64,000 nucleotides of DNA from an uncultured Bacteroidales bacterium (GTDB lineage Bacteria > Bacteroidota > Bacteroidia > Bacteroidales > WCHB1-69): contig CAJOFD010000002.1 in assembly GCA_905233585.1 (NCBI GenBank), forward strand, positions 1-64,000. Reading direction: 5' to 3'. The notes under the pieces are model-generated. The model did not search any database and was not told where the DNA came from. It saw only the letters and a program-made list of their open reading frames with translations. Each line of letters opens with the position of its first letter. The first letter of the stretch is position 1. The position numbers and the translations under genes were made by a program. This document shows positions 45,898 to 55,309 of the stretch, piece after piece.

Positions 45898-47220
45898 TTA
45901 CATGTGTTTGTCATTGATTTGTCTGTTCTGATAAAAATAGGGTATTTGCAGGAATGAACAGAAAAAAACAAAAAACATAATGCCGATTTGCCGTTCTAAA
46001 ATGGCTTCAAAACAAAAGGAAAACAGGCAAATAAAAAGGAATAATAAAAATTGTATGTTTTTGTATTTGAATCCACTATAAGTTAGTTCAAAAATAAGCA
46101 AACCGAATATCAGAATACCCAACAAGCCCATGCCTGTAAAAATTTCCAAATATTGATTGTGTGCATTTAATTTGTTTTCATAGGGTCTGGTGTATCCCAT
46201 ATCTTTGGCCAAAGCCGCCCCTTTTTCGTTAATGCCGACAATGCCGATTCCTTTGGGAAAAGCCTCTTGACCAAGTATGGAATAGACATGCCAAGCCTGC
46301 ATTCGCGTATCGTAATATTTGGGAGTGTAGGTATTGGCAGCGTGTGTATTTTTTTTGTATTCCACTTCTTCTTTTATAATGTCTTTGGTCGCAACAAATC
46401 TGTTGGTTTGTTTGGGCATAAACCATAGCATAAGTACAGCACAAAGTATAGGAACAGCCAAAATCTTTATGTACAGAAGTATTTGTCTGGGAGAACGGAA
46501 CAACAAATAAATAAAATAGATAGCAAATGTTAGTATGGTGGCCAAGATAGTGCTTCGTGAAAACAACAAAACAATGCCTCCGAACAAAAATATTGTTACA
46601 AAAATAGTCAATATTTGTGATATTATATTCCAATTATTTTTTATACAATTGTATATCAATAAAATAATGGAAATTAGATGTATCATGGAAATATAGGTGG
46701 GATGGTAATGCCATGATAGATTGGAATAGTAATAATGAGAAAGGTCAAAGTGTTGTTTTTCCATAACAAAGGCATGTCCAATCAAGATAAACAAGGAAAT
46801 AAGACAAGAAACGGTCAATGTCCAGATGAGGATTTTTATTTTTTTTGCCGATAAGACATCTGTTTTTTGAATGGCAAAAACTATAGGCATAATTACATAA
46901 GGCAATTTCTGAACAAGATTGTCAAATAGATAGACATCTGAAATGAGAATGCCATAAAGGTAAACTAAATAAAAAAGCAAAAATGGGATTGTTTTTCTCA
47001 ATATTGTTTTCCCTTCGAGGTGTTGGTATGCCTTTTTTACCGTTTTAGTTTTGATATTCAAAAACAAAAACACCAATTCGTTGATAATGAACAAGGCAGT
47101 AATTAATGGTGTTATGTTGAAAAAATCAGGAGTGGTACAAGGCAATGCCACTAAAAAGGCAAACAACAACACAAAAAATGTTTGTTGATGAAATTGGTCT
47201 ATTTTAGTGATTGTATTCAT
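45898..47220 (-). CDS. O-antigen ligase/polymerase family membrane protein
   Basis: The product (440 aa) has about eleven hydrophobic segments and one large extracytoplasmic loop near residue 290-360. That loop ends in LNAHNQYLEIFTGMGLLG, the His-Asn motif typical of the Wzy/WaaL O-antigen ligase and polymerase superfamily. Enzymes of this family join lipid-linked glycan to acceptor or polymerise it at the periplasmic face. Ligase versus polymerase cannot be distinguished. The gene is adjacent to a GT4 gene on the other strand. It starts 8 bp after the beta-helix T9SS gene, with which it is cotranscribed. Confidence 0.8.
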   Translation of the reverse strand: MNTITKIDQFHQQTFFVLLFAFLVALPCTTPDFFNITPLITALFIINELVFLFLNIKTKTVKKAYQHLEGKTILRKTIPFLLFYLVYLYGILISDVYLFDNLVQKLPYVIMPIVFAIQKTDVLSAKKIKILIWTLTVSCLISLFILIGHAFVMEKQHFDLSHYYYSNLSWHYHPTYISMIHLISIILLIYNCIKNNWNIISQILTIFVTIFLFGGIVLLFSRSTILATILTFAIYFIYLLFRSPRQILLYIKILAVPILCAVLMLWFMPKQTNRFVATKDIIKEEVEYKKNTHAANTYTPKYYDTRMQAWHVYSILGQEAFPKGIGIVGINEKGAALAKDMGYTRPYENKLNAHNQYLEIFTGMGLLGILIFGLLIFELTYSGFKYKNIQFLLFLFICLFSFCFEAILERQIGIMFFVFFCSFLQIPYFYQNRQINDKHM

Positions 47221-47228
47221 GTGCTATA

Positions 47229-48698
47229 CTATTGAATGCTGATTTTTGTAACGGATTGTCCATGTTTGTGGGTATATTGCAAAAAGTAAATGCCTTTAGG
47301 TAGGTTGGTAACATCAATTACAATATGTTCATTGTTTGATTGTATCTGTTTGTATTTTTGTCCTAAAACAGAATAGAGGTTAATGTTTATTTTTTCACCA
47401 GAGTTGTTGTAAATGTGAATGGTTTGGTTTTGAACGGGATTGGGATAGATTTTCACAAAATTATCTTCCTCTGTTTTAGCCGTAATGGCTTGAGGTTGTG
47501 CTTGTAAGAAAGGAGAATAAAATACTTTGCCTAAATTGGCGTTATCTGGTTGATGTACAATAACATTTTCTATTTCCAATGAATCGTTGCTACCCCAATA
47601 GTTGCCGATAGCATAAATATTGTCGGCACTGTTATTGTATAAATCATATTTGACTCCGCTATTGCCATTGCCATAGATGGAATTGTTGCCGTAGTCGTTT
47701 AATGTTCCCATATCAATGGCATGATGATTGATGGCAGTGATTCCCCAAAGATTGCCTGTAATGACATTCCCTCTTAAATACGCACGCATAGAAGAATCGG
47801 ATCCATAAATACTGATACCGCTTCCTCCATTGTTGGGAGTTGTTTCTAAATTATTGTCAATAAAATAATTGTTGATAATAATAGAAGAAATGTTTTTGCC
47901 ATATTGAGTGAAACCATAGCGGTTGTTTTTGATTGTGTTGTTTGCTATAAACATTTTTGTAACAATGTTGCTTGGATAGATGTTCATAATTCCAATGCCG
48001 CCAGACATATTTGAGGCAAGACCTTCTATGGTGTTGTCTATAATGTAAAGGGTGTCTTCAGTTGCAGGACCGATGTTTATTTGAGGAAAATTGCCATTGC
48101 TTAAGTCGTTATTGTATAAAATATTGTTTATTATTTTTGGGGAACCGTAGGTATTTGCAGGAGAAGCGATGGCCGCTTTTTGATTGTCATGAAAATAACA
48201 ATGTTGTATAATAGGGTTGCAATTCATATAATTGATGCAGGCATCGGAAAAATTTCGGAATTCACATTTGTCAAATTCCATATTTGTTGTGGAAATCAAT
48301 ACACGATAGCAGTTTTCTATAATCAAATTGGAAAGTGTTGTGGCAGTAGCATTGTCAAAGTGAATACTAAAAAACTTGTTGCTCATCAAGTCTCCGCTCA
48401 ACAACAAAGAATCTGTTCTGTTTTCTGTCAATAATGTTCCTTGTATAGTTATGTCGATGTTGTCGGCCATATTTATGCAGGTTACGGAATTTTCAAGCAA
48501 AAGCGTATCGCCTTGCAAAATAGTAATATTTTCTCCGATTACAAATTTTCCGTCTGCCAATTTTTGCACATTCACAGAATCTATGTTGCTTAATTCAGTG
48601 ATGGTGTAGTGTATTCCATTTCCACTGCTTGACCATTGTGCTTGGGTGCTCCAACAACAAGCAAATAATACAATTGTAATAATAATATTTCTATACAT
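47229..48698 (-). CDS. Secreted parallel beta-helix protein with T9SS type A sorting domain
   Basis: The product (489 aa) has a signal peptide (MYRNIIITIVLFACCWSTQA) and about a dozen beta-helix turns (about residues 60-400) rich in N-x-I repeats (IIDNTIEG, FIANNTIKNNRYG, YFIDNN). The final ~75 residues form the type A sorting domain (KIYPNPVQNQTIHIYNNSGE, then NLPKGIYFLQYTH). Pectate-lyase-like helices of this kind often bind or cleave polysaccharide, but no active site can be assigned. It leads a transcript with the O-antigen-ligase-like gene and has a -7 box at 48734-48741. Confidence 0.82.
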   Translation of the reverse strand: MYRNIIITIVLFACCWSTQAQWSSSGNGIHYTITELSNIDSVNVQKLADGKFVIGENITILQGDTLLLENSVTCINMADNIDITIQGTLLTENRTDSLLLSGDLMSNKFFSIHFDNATATTLSNLIIENCYRVLISTTNMEFDKCEFRNFSDACINYMNCNPIIQHCYFHDNQKAAIASPANTYGSPKIINNILYNNDLSNGNFPQINIGPATEDTLYIIDNTIEGLASNMSGGIGIMNIYPSNIVTKMFIANNTIKNNRYGFTQYGKNISSIIINNYFIDNNLETTPNNGGSGISIYGSDSSMRAYLRGNVITGNLWGITAINHHAIDMGTLNDYGNNSIYGNGNSGVKYDLYNNSADNIYAIGNYWGSNDSLEIENVIVHQPDNANLGKVFYSPFLQAQPQAITAKTEEDNFVKIYPNPVQNQTIHIYNNSGEKININLYSVLGQKYKQIQSNNEHIVIDVTNLPKGIYFLQYTHKHGQSVTKISIQ

Positions 48699-48733
48699 TT
48701 CTTATTCTTATATTTTTTAACAAAAGTAAATAA

Positions 48734-48741
48734 CAAAGATA
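48734..48741 (-). promoter_or_regulatory. -7 box for the beta-helix gene
   Basis: On the minus strand this reads TATCTTTG, 35 bp upstream of the start codon. Confidence 0.6.
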
Positions 48742-48837
48742 TAAAAAATATTCCAATCAAAATTTTATTGATATTAAGTTATTTGAGTAAATTTTTTGCT
48801 AAAAAAACATAGCAAGTGGAAAGAAAATAAAAAATTG

Positions 48838-48845
48838 TACCTTTG
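48838..48845 (+). promoter_or_regulatory. -7 box for the thioesterase-recX-prfB operon
   Basis: TACCTTTG matches the consensus and lies about 90 bp before the thioesterase start, so the transcript has a long leader. Confidence 0.55.
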
Positions 48846-48934
48846 CGAAAAAATAGATTTTATCTGTTATTTATATGTTTATTTTCAATAAAAATAAAGT
48901 GTAAATATTTGATATAAAGAAAAAAGTATAAAAT

Positions 48935-49414
48935 ATGAAACGGAAAATCAAAAATGCTTTTGCAAAAGACGAATACAATTGTTTTGGCTGCTCTCCGTTC
49001 AATCCTATTGGTTTGAACCTGCAATTTTACGAAGTTGATGATTATATCGAATCGGAATGGACCCCGCATGTGCATTTTGAGGGTTATCCCGGTAGTGTTC
49101 ATGGGGGCATTCAAGCGGTTTTGATGGATGAAATTGCGGCTTGGACAATGTATATCAAAGCCAAAAGGGCAGGGGTTACCGCCAAAATGAACATTCGATA
49201 CCGAAAACAATTGGATAGTACTCAAAAAACGATAACCTTGCGAGGCAAATTGCGTGAAATAAAACACAATTTGTGTTTTATGGAAACACAGATACTGAAT
49301 GAAAAAAATGAAATTTGTTCGGAAGCCGAAGTTGTTTATTTCTGCTATTCTCCTGAACAATCGGTGAACGAATGCCATTTTCCTGCTGATTTCAATAGTT
49401 TTTTTGAAGAATAA
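48935..49414 (+). CDS. PaaI family thioesterase
   Basis: The product (159 aa) is a hotdog-fold thioesterase. The conserved HGG motif with the following acidic residue (VHGGIQAVLMDEIAAW) marks the PaaI group, which hydrolyses acyl-CoA thioesters in the cytoplasm. The N-terminus contains a Cys-rich CFGCSPFNPIGLNL segment also seen in relatives. Substrate is unknown. Its stop codon overlaps the recX ATG (TAATG), so translation is coupled. Confidence 0.85.
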   Translation: MKRKIKNAFAKDEYNCFGCSPFNPIGLNLQFYEVDDYIESEWTPHVHFEGYPGSVHGGIQAVLMDEIAAWTMYIKAKRAGVTAKMNIRYRKQLDSTQKTITLRGKLREIKHNLCFMETQILNEKNEICSEAEVVYFCYSPEQSVNECHFPADFNSFFEE

Positions 49415-49893
49415 TGGAAGAAAAACCCAAGCGTATCGTTACAACATTGCAGGCTATCGAAAAGGTGAAACGATATTGTGCCATGGCCGAACATTGTCAA
49501 GAAGATGTTCGGCAAAAGTTAAAGTCGTATAATGTTGATAATGATAAAATTGAATCTATTATTTGTGACCTTATCGCGGAAAAATATATTGATGAATTGA
49601 GATATGCCACCGCTTTTGTAAAAGGAAAAACAAACATTAAATCATGGGGAAAAATCAAGATTATCAACGAATTGAAGAAGAAAAAAATCAGTCAGAAATG
49701 TATTGACATGGCATTGGGAAATATTCCCGAGACAGATTTTCAACAAAAAATGGGCATATTGGCAGAAAAATGGTTGAAAACACATCAAAATGAAGCCCAA
49801 AATCAAATAAAACAAAAACTTTTTCGTTTTTTATATTCCAAGGGCTATTCCTCTGATGAAATATGGAATTTTTTGAACAAAATTAATTTTTAA
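49414..49893 (+). CDS. recX: RecX family regulator of RecA
   Basis: The product (159 aa) is a helical protein with three RecX-type helical triplets. CRQKL-like and ELRYATAFVKGKTNIKSWGKIKI segments match the family. RecX inhibits RecA filament growth. The gene starts on the last base of the thioesterase stop, and the prfB ATG follows 8 bp after its stop, so the three appear to be one operon. No recA gene is in the window. Confidence 0.85.
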   Translation: MEEKPKRIVTTLQAIEKVKRYCAMAEHCQEDVRQKLKSYNVDNDKIESIICDLIAEKYIDELRYATAFVKGKTNIKSWGKIKIINELKKKKISQKCIDMALGNIPETDFQQKMGILAEKWLKTHQNEAQNQIKQKLFRFLYSKGYSSDEIWNFLNKINF

Positions 49894-49901
49894 TAAGAAT
49901 T

Positions 49902-50994
49902 ATGGTATTGCTAAACGGATTAAAAGATTTGCAACAACGTCTGTCCGAGATTCGGAGGCATCTTTGACATTGACAAAAAATTACAATATCTTGCCGAACA
50001 AGAAGAAATAATTCACGCTCCCGATTTTTGGAACAATCCACAAGAGGCTGAAAAACAATTGAAAAACATCAGCCGCATAAAAACATGGACAGATATGTTT
50101 GCCCAAACGCAAACTTTGGTTGAAGAGTTGGAAATAGCATTGGAATTGTTTGGAATAGAGGAAATTACCGAACAGGAGTTGGACAAAGCCTACGAAAAAG
50201 CCTTGGCAAGTGTAGAAAAAATGGAGTTTCGGCGAATGATGTCAGGTGAAGAGGATAGACTTGGTGTTACCATCACCATCAATTCCGGAGCAGGTGGCAC
50301 TGAAAGTCAAGATTGGGCAGAGATGCTTTTGCGAATGTATATGCGTTGGGGTGAAATGCATGGTTACAAAATCCGTGAATTAGACCGCTTAGATGGTGAT
50401 GTGGCCGGCATAAAGTCTGTTACTATAGAGTTGGAGGGCGAATACGGTTATGGCAACCTCAAGGGAGAAAGTGGGGTGCATCGTTTGGTAAGACTTTCAC
50501 CGTTTGATGCGGCCAACAAACGCCATACTTCCTTTGCTTCGGTGTTTGCTTGCCCTGTTATTGATGAAAATATAAACATTGTTGTCAATTCCAGTGATAT
50601 TGTTTGGGATACTTTTCGTAGTGGAGGCCCGGGAGGCCAAAATGTCAATAAGGTGGAAACGGCGGTCAGACTTCATCACCAACCTTCAGGTTTGGTAATT
50701 GAATGTCAAGAGACCCGTTCGCAATTACAAAACAAAGAAAAAGCCATACAAATGCTTAAATCAAGGCTTTATGAAATTGAAATACAGAAAAAATATGCCA
50801 AAATTGATGAAATTGAAAGCAATAAAAAGAAAATAGAATGGGGTTCGCAAATTAGAAATTATGTGTTACACCCCTACAAATTGGTCAAAGATATGCGTAC
50901 AAATTATGAAACATCTAATGCTCAAGCCGTTCTAGATGGTCATATTGATGAATTTTTAAAAGCATATCTTATGGCTTTTGGCTCTGGACAATAA
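49902..50994 (+). CDS. prfB: Peptide chain release factor 2 with programmed +1 frameshift
   Basis: The product (363 aa after frameshift) recognises UAA and UGA. Translation begins at ATG 49902 and hits an in-frame TGA at 49965. CTT TGA C at 49962-49968 is the classic RF2 frameshift site, with an SD-like GGAGG at 49954-49958 just upstream. Skipping the T at 49965 continues with GAC ATT GAC and stays open to 50994. Low RF2 favours the shift, so the gene self-regulates. The SPF tripeptide ([16 protein letters not shown]) and GGQ loop ([18 protein letters not shown]) are present. It follows recX by 8 bp and precedes pepT by 1 bp. Confidence 0.96.
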
Positions 50995-50995
50995 A

Positions 50996-52261
50996 ATGAT
51001 TGTGATGAAAAACAGAATTTTAAATAGATTTTTAAAATATGTGTCATTTGATACACAATCGAATGAACAAAGCATAAGTGTTCCAAGTACAGGTTCGCAA
51101 CTTGTTTTTGCCAAATATTTGGCAAAAGAATTGCAAGACATTGGTTTAAAGAAGGTTGAAATTAGTAAACATGGAATTCTAACGGCTCATTTGCCTGCAA
51201 ATACTGCAAAAAAAATTGCCCGTTTGGGATTTATTTCCCATTTGGATACCGCTCCGGGTATGAGTGGAAAAAATGTGAATCCTCAAGTTGTCAACAATTA
51301 TGACGGGAAAGATATTGTATTGAATGAAGATAAGAATATCCGTCTCTCTGTCAATAGTTTTCCTGAATTGAAAAAGTATATCCACCAAACAATTATTTGC
51401 ACAGATGGTACTACCTTGCTTGGTGCTGATGACAAAGCCGGTGTTGCTGAAATAGTTTCTGTTCTGGAATATCTTGTTACACATCAAGATATTGAACATG
51501 GAGATATTTGCATTGCTTTTACCCCCGATGAAGAAATAGGGCGTGGAGCAGATAATTTTAACGTTGAAACATTCGGTGCCGATTATGCCTATACGGTTGA
51601 TGGTGGAGGTATTGGTGATTTGGAATATGAAAATTTCAATGCTGCCGCCGTTGATGTTTATATTCAGGGGCGGGACATTCACCCTGGGGCCGCTAAGGGG
51701 ATTATGATAAATTCCCAATTGATAGCCATGCAGTTGCAGGCGAATTTGCCCGAAAAAGAAAGACCGGAATTGACAGAGGCTTACGAAGGATTTTTCCTCT
51801 TGACAAACATGGAAGGAACTATTGACAAAACGCATTTGCAATACATTATCAGAGACCATGATAGAGAAAAGTTTGAAGCAAAAAAACAAAAAATACGTTC
51901 TATTGTTCATCAGATAAATCAAGAATATGGGCAGGAATTGGTCATTTGTCATATCAGAGACCAATATTACAACATGAAAGAAAAAATTGAGCCCGTTTCT
52001 TTTTTGATTGATGTGGCTTGTGAAGCTATGAAAAATGCCGGTGTTCAGCCCAATATCGCTCCCATTAGAGGAGGTACAGACGGGGCAAGATTGTCATTTA
52101 TGGGCTTGCCTTGTCCGAATTTGTTCACGGGAGGACACAATTTTCATGGACGGGAAGAGTTTGTCGTGTTGGAAAGTATGGAAAAATCATGCCAAACTAT
52201 ATTGAATATCATTCAGTTGTTTGCCCAAAGACAGATTGTGGCAGAAAAGAAGAATAGCTAA
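50996..52261 (+). CDS. pepT: Peptidase T (tripeptidase)
   Basis: The product (421 aa) is a zinc tripeptide aminopeptidase of family M20. Zinc ligands lie in FISHLDTAPG and TTLLGADDKAG, and the catalytic Glu pair is in FTPDEEIGRGAD. The later IRGGTDGARLSFMGLPCPNL is the C-terminal metal-binding region. The preferred start could also be the ATG at 51005 (MKNRILNRFLKYV); both clear the prfB stop. It is cytoplasmic. The downstream lipoprotein gene starts 2 bp after its stop. Confidence 0.93.
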   Translation: MIVMKNRILNRFLKYVSFDTQSNEQSISVPSTGSQLVFAKYLAKELQDIGLKKVEISKHGILTAHLPANTAKKIARLGFISHLDTAPGMSGKNVNPQVVNNYDGKDIVLNEDKNIRLSVNSFPELKKYIHQTIICTDGTTLLGADDKAGVAEIVSVLEYLVTHQDIEHGDICIAFTPDEEIGRGADNFNVETFGADYAYTVDGGGIGDLEYENFNAAAVDVYIQGRDIHPGAAKGIMINSQLIAMQLQANLPEKERPELTEAYEGFFLLTNMEGTIDKTHLQYIIRDHDREKFEAKKQKIRSIVHQINQEYGQELVICHIRDQYYNMKEKIEPVSFLIDVACEAMKNAGVQPNIAPIRGGTDGARLSFMGLPCPNLFTGGHNFHGREEFVVLESMEKSCQTILNIIQLFAQRQIVAEKKNS

Positions 52262-52262
52262 A

Positions 52263-52862
52263 ATGAAAAAGATATTATTATTTGCTGTAACGCTAATGTT
52301 GTGTGTTGCTTGCCAAAAAACATTCACTATTACGGTTACTTCAAATAATGGCAATTATGGGACTGTTTCGGGTGGAGGTGTGTACACCAAAGGAACGGAA
52401 ATAACAATAAAAGCCTTGCCAAAAGAGGGCTGTAAATTCAAAACATGGGAAGATGGTAATACAGACAATCCTCGCACGCTTATCGTAGAAAACGATGCTG
52501 TATATACTGCTGTCTTCATCGGAGATGAAGATATGTTTACCATAAATGTAAATGCTGATAATGAGAATTTTGGAACTACAATAGGAAGCGGTATTTATGC
52601 CAAAGGAACCAGCATTCAAATACAAGCTGTTCCCAATGTTGCTTGCTATTTCAAAGCATAGAATGACGGGAATAGGGAAAATTCCCGCACCGTTACCGTT
52701 ACTGCCAATGCAACCAATCCGCAAGGTGCAGTATCGGGAATCGCTCATGTATATCGAGGTGGAAGTAGGAGTGCTTATGCTTCGCGTTGCCGTGTAACTT
52801 ATCGTACTATGGGGACACCTACTGAACGTTACAACGACCTTGGCTTCCGTGTTGCCTTATAG
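52263..52862 (+). pseudogene. Broken lipoprotein: InlB-like repeats joined to the end of an FGE-sulfatase domain
   Basis: The frame from the ATG at 52263 gives a lipoprotein (MKKILLFAVTLMLCVAC) with two InlB-type B-repeats (TITVTSNNGNYGTVSGGGVYT and its partner starting TINVNADNENFG). An in-frame TAG at 52659 interrupts YFKA/NDGN; TGG in place of TAG would restore Trp. The same frame then continues to 52862 and ends with a fragment typical of the C-terminus of formylglycine-generating (SUMF1/FGE-sulfatase) domains (VYRGGSRSAYASRCRVTYR then LGFRVAL). About 200 residues of that domain are missing, so an internal deletion plus a nonsense mutation is likely. It was the last gene of the pepT transcript. 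Confidence 0.75.
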
Positions 52863-52877
52863 CCGTTCCCGAATTTG

Positions 52878-52921
52878 TATGGCAGCTGTTTTTGATGTAG
52901 GGATGCACTGAATGTGTCCGT
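52878..52921. repeat. Degenerate copy of the modular palindromic repeat
   Basis: TATGGCAGCTG-TTTTTGATGTAGGGATGCACTG is the junction of the two modules seen intact at 57094-57149 (inverted orientation), with substitutions that break both hairpins. Confidence 0.55.
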
Positions 52922-53120
52922 AAAGACAAGGTTTTGAACAATAGAATCTGAAAAAGGCAGTGGAAAAAACTGTTAAAAAAGTATTACATTTGTATTTTGA
53001 TTATAGTATTTTCAGATATTTATCGAAAGAGAAAAATGACTTTTTTTGAAGAAAACAGCTTTGGAAATTTTACGAAACACATGCCGTTTTTTGCCCTTGA
53101 AAAACGTAAGTGCTTGATTG

Positions 53121-53158
<38 letters not shown>

Positions 53159-53182
53159 ATATAATCCTATATATTTTTTTTA

Positions 53183-53208
53183 CTAGCAGAAAAACCATTT
53201 TTCTGCCA
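53183..53208. terminator. Hairpin between the microsatellite and the outer-membrane protein gene
   Basis: AGCAGAAAAA and TTTTTCTGCC form a nearly perfect stem around a four-base loop. The T-rich run before it and its position suggest a terminator for upstream transcription. Confidence 0.45.
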
Positions 53209-53324
53209 AGCGTATGCATGTCTTATTTTTGTTGTTTTTACCATTTCTTTTCTATGTATATAGTAAGAACGGGAAGGGGCTTTTTTTTGTAAAATCATTG
53301 TTAAATATTTTAATAAAGTTGAAG

Positions 53325-54566
53325 ATGAAAAAAATTGTTTTGTTATGTAATTTATTTACACTTTTTATGGGGGCTTATGCTCAAGATATTATTGTAACCA
53401 AAGAAGCCCAAAAGATTGAGGCAAAAATATTGGAGGTTTCCTCTACCGAAATCAAGTACAAGAAACAGAGTAATTTAGAGGGACCTACTTTCATTTTAGG
53501 GGTAGAAGAAATCAATTCTATTATATATGCCAATGGCGAGGTGCAGTTGTTGTTTACCAAACAGCAAAAGGAACAACTAGTCCAATCAGCCCAACCAGCT
53601 TCCAACGCAACAACTCCAACTCAGCCTATAGAAACAAAACCTATTACTCCAACATCAAAAGAAACCACTCCCATATACTATGCGTCACAATACAAAGGGC
53701 AATCTCTGCCTGTGTTTACTTTCCAAAAAGTGATGGTGCCTTATTATCAAACACCAAGGTATAGATATGTTGCCGATAATATGGTATTTACGGAAGGCGA
53801 GTTTTTGAAATTCTGTAAAGCCCATTGTTATGAGGCTTATAAGTATAAAAATGATATTAGTACCGCATTCAGTGTTTATAATCGCACTTGTGCAGAAAAA
53901 GGCAATGTTGATGAGGAACAAAATACCAATAGAGACAATCCTCAACAAGTTGATAAAAATAATAGGGAAATCACAAATTCATTTGATAAACAATCTGATA
54001 ATCAGCGTCCATTTATCAAAAGAGCCATGTTCAATATGTATATAGATGCTGGTATGATTGTTCCTAAAGCTGTTCCTAAAGGTTTCTTTTTGGGGGCTTC
54101 TACCAATTTTACTTTTGGTTGTAGAATAAAAGATTATGTTTTTGTCGGAGGTAGCATAGGTTACGATTATTTTTTTACCAATTTATTACATCCTTATTAC
54201 AGCTATATTTATAACGAAGAAGGGGAATTGCTGCTGAGAGAACGTGTGCCTATTAATAGTCACGCTATTACAGCAATGGCAAATGTGAGAGTATATATTC
54301 CTGTCAAACCGAATATTTATCCTTATTTTGAAACTTCTGTTGGTACAAGTTCGTTTATTATTTTAAACCCCATATCAACTTCATTCAGATTAAAAGTAGG
54401 AGTTGGTATAGATGCAAGTCGTTTTTCGTTTGGTTTAGGCTATGATTTTTCAAGTAAGACATCTTTTGATTTTGTTGATCATTATGAACATCATCATATT
54501 TATAATAATTATAAAACACATTCCTTCTATTTTAAGTTGGGAATCAGAATTGGACATATGAGATAA
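53325..54566 (+). CDS. Outer membrane beta-barrel protein, unknown function
   Basis: The product (413 aa) has a signal peptide (MKKIVLLCNLFTLFMGAYAQ). The next ~60 residues (DIIVTKEAQKIEAKILEVS, then FILGVEEINSIIYANGEVQ) are a domain common at the N-terminus of Bacteroidota surface proteins. A Thr/Pro-rich linker and a Cys-containing middle follow (about 160-250). Residues about 265-413 alternate hydrophobic and polar residues like an eight-strand barrel, ending IGIRIGHMR. An in-frame ATG at 53214 would extend the N-terminus by 37 residues but puts the signal peptide in the wrong place. Function and substrate cannot be assigned. The TC repeat upstream could affect its expression. Confidence 0.65.
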   Translation: MKKIVLLCNLFTLFMGAYAQDIIVTKEAQKIEAKILEVSSTEIKYKKQSNLEGPTFILGVEEINSIIYANGEVQLLFTKQQKEQLVQSAQPASNATTPTQPIETKPITPTSKETTPIYYASQYKGQSLPVFTFQKVMVPYYQTPRYRYVADNMVFTEGEFLKFCKAHCYEAYKYKNDISTAFSVYNRTCAEKGNVDEEQNTNRDNPQQVDKNNREITNSFDKQSDNQRPFIKRAMFNMYIDAGMIVPKAVPKGFFLGASTNFTFGCRIKDYVFVGGSIGYDYFFTNLLHPYYSYIYNEEGELLLRERVPINSHAITAMANVRVYIPVKPNIYPYFETSVGTSSFIILNPISTSFRLKVGVGIDASRFSFGLGYDFSSKTSFDFVDHYEHHHIYNNYKTHSFYFKLGIRIGHMR

Positions 54567-54601
54567 TAAAATAAGTTAAAAAAAAGATATATTGGGATAT
54601 T

Positions 54602-54645
54602 TTTAATGCTTTTAGTTATTGCTTTTATAAAAAATAAAAGCATTA
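54602..54645 (+). terminator. Terminator after the outer membrane protein gene
   Basis: AATGCTTTTA and TAAAAGCATT (54605-54614 and 54635-54644) pair as a 10-bp stem with an A/T-rich loop. Confidence 0.55.
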
Positions 54646-54661
54646 ACAATTAAAATGGTAG

Positions 54662-54877
54662 AAGATAGAGTTATCCAAACCTGCTTATAATCCCGGTACT
54701 ATTCAAGACGAAATAAAACAAATTTGTGACAAATTAGAACTTTCGGTTGAAGAATTCAATGCCATAATGAACGAGCCGCCAAAATATTATTGGGATTACC
54801 CAAACGACGAAAAGAAATTGGAGTTTATCTACAATGTCTATCGTAAATTGACAGGGAAAAAAGATTATCGAAAATAA
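54662..54877 (+). pseudogene. Remnant of an N-acetyl sugar amidotransferase gene
   Basis: An open frame without a start codon codes 71 residues (LSKPAYNPGTIQDEIKQI... ending RKLTGKKDYRK) that match the C-terminus of WbpG/PseA-type N-acetyl sugar amidotransferases, the enzymes that amidate sugars in O-antigen and pseudaminic acid pathways. PPKYYWDYPNDEKKLEF is the diagnostic part. The catalytic body (about 300 residues) is absent. A TAG at 54659 precedes the frame. It is a 3'-end fragment left by deletion or transfer. Confidence 0.6.
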
Positions 54878-55276
54878 TATTTACACATCGGTCAAATTCA
54901 ATTTTTTATTTGGCTATGTTTATTATTATATGCTTTAAATTTTTCCAACGGGTAATACATAATTATTTTTACCTCAAGGGGAAACTATATTTGTAGAGAC
55001 GTAGCGTGCTACATCTCTACTCGCAAAATTCTTATTTTTCAATTCTCATTTTTCCAATATTCTTCTATGAGGTGAAACTATATATCGGACTGCCATATTA
55101 TGGTAGCCGTATTTCGTATTTTGACCATTTGAACACCCTCAAGGCAAAAATAGCCTACTTTTTGACCAATAGGTCTTTTTTTAAGTAAAATAAATATTTA
55201 TATATGAGTATTTATATAAAAAAAACTATTTAATTATCCATATTTTAATATTTATTATTATTTAATAAAGAAAAAA
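54878..55276. other. Accessory intergenic region with repeat modules
   Basis: No gene is seen. A perfect GTAGAGACG palindrome (54993-55020) and a GGCTGCCATA hairpin (55087-55107) belong to the dispersed repeat family. The rest is AT-rich. Confidence 0.5.
54993..55115. repeat. Copy of the modular palindromic repeat
   Basis: GTAGAGACGTAGC / GCTACATCTCTAC (54993-55020) is an imperfect 13-bp stem. At 55087-55107 the GGACTGCCATA / TATGGTAGCC hairpin follows and is flanked by the same GTATTT that follows copy 1 at 157-184. Upstream bases ATGAGGTGAA at 55067 are shared with that copy. Confidence 0.6.
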
Positions 55277-55279
55277 TTG

Positions 55280-55287
55280 TATCTTTG
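55280..55287 (+). promoter_or_regulatory. -7 box for hipBA
   Basis: TATCTTTG matches the consensus 23 bp before the ATG at 55310. It lies inside a longer open frame beginning at 55277, so 55310 is the supported start. Confidence 0.65.
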
Positions 55288-55309
55288 TAGCAGCATTAAA
55301 TTTATAAAA

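Noticed and set aside
51179-51964. Long open frame on the minus strand inside pepT (261 codons).
   Set aside because: It lies wholly opposite pepT, whose motifs are complete, and its sequence is rich in Ile/Phe/Cys/Asn like an antisense shadow.
54993-55020. Hairpin that could be mistaken for a tRNA arm.
   Set aside because: Only one stem, no anticodon arm or CCA; it matches the repeat family.
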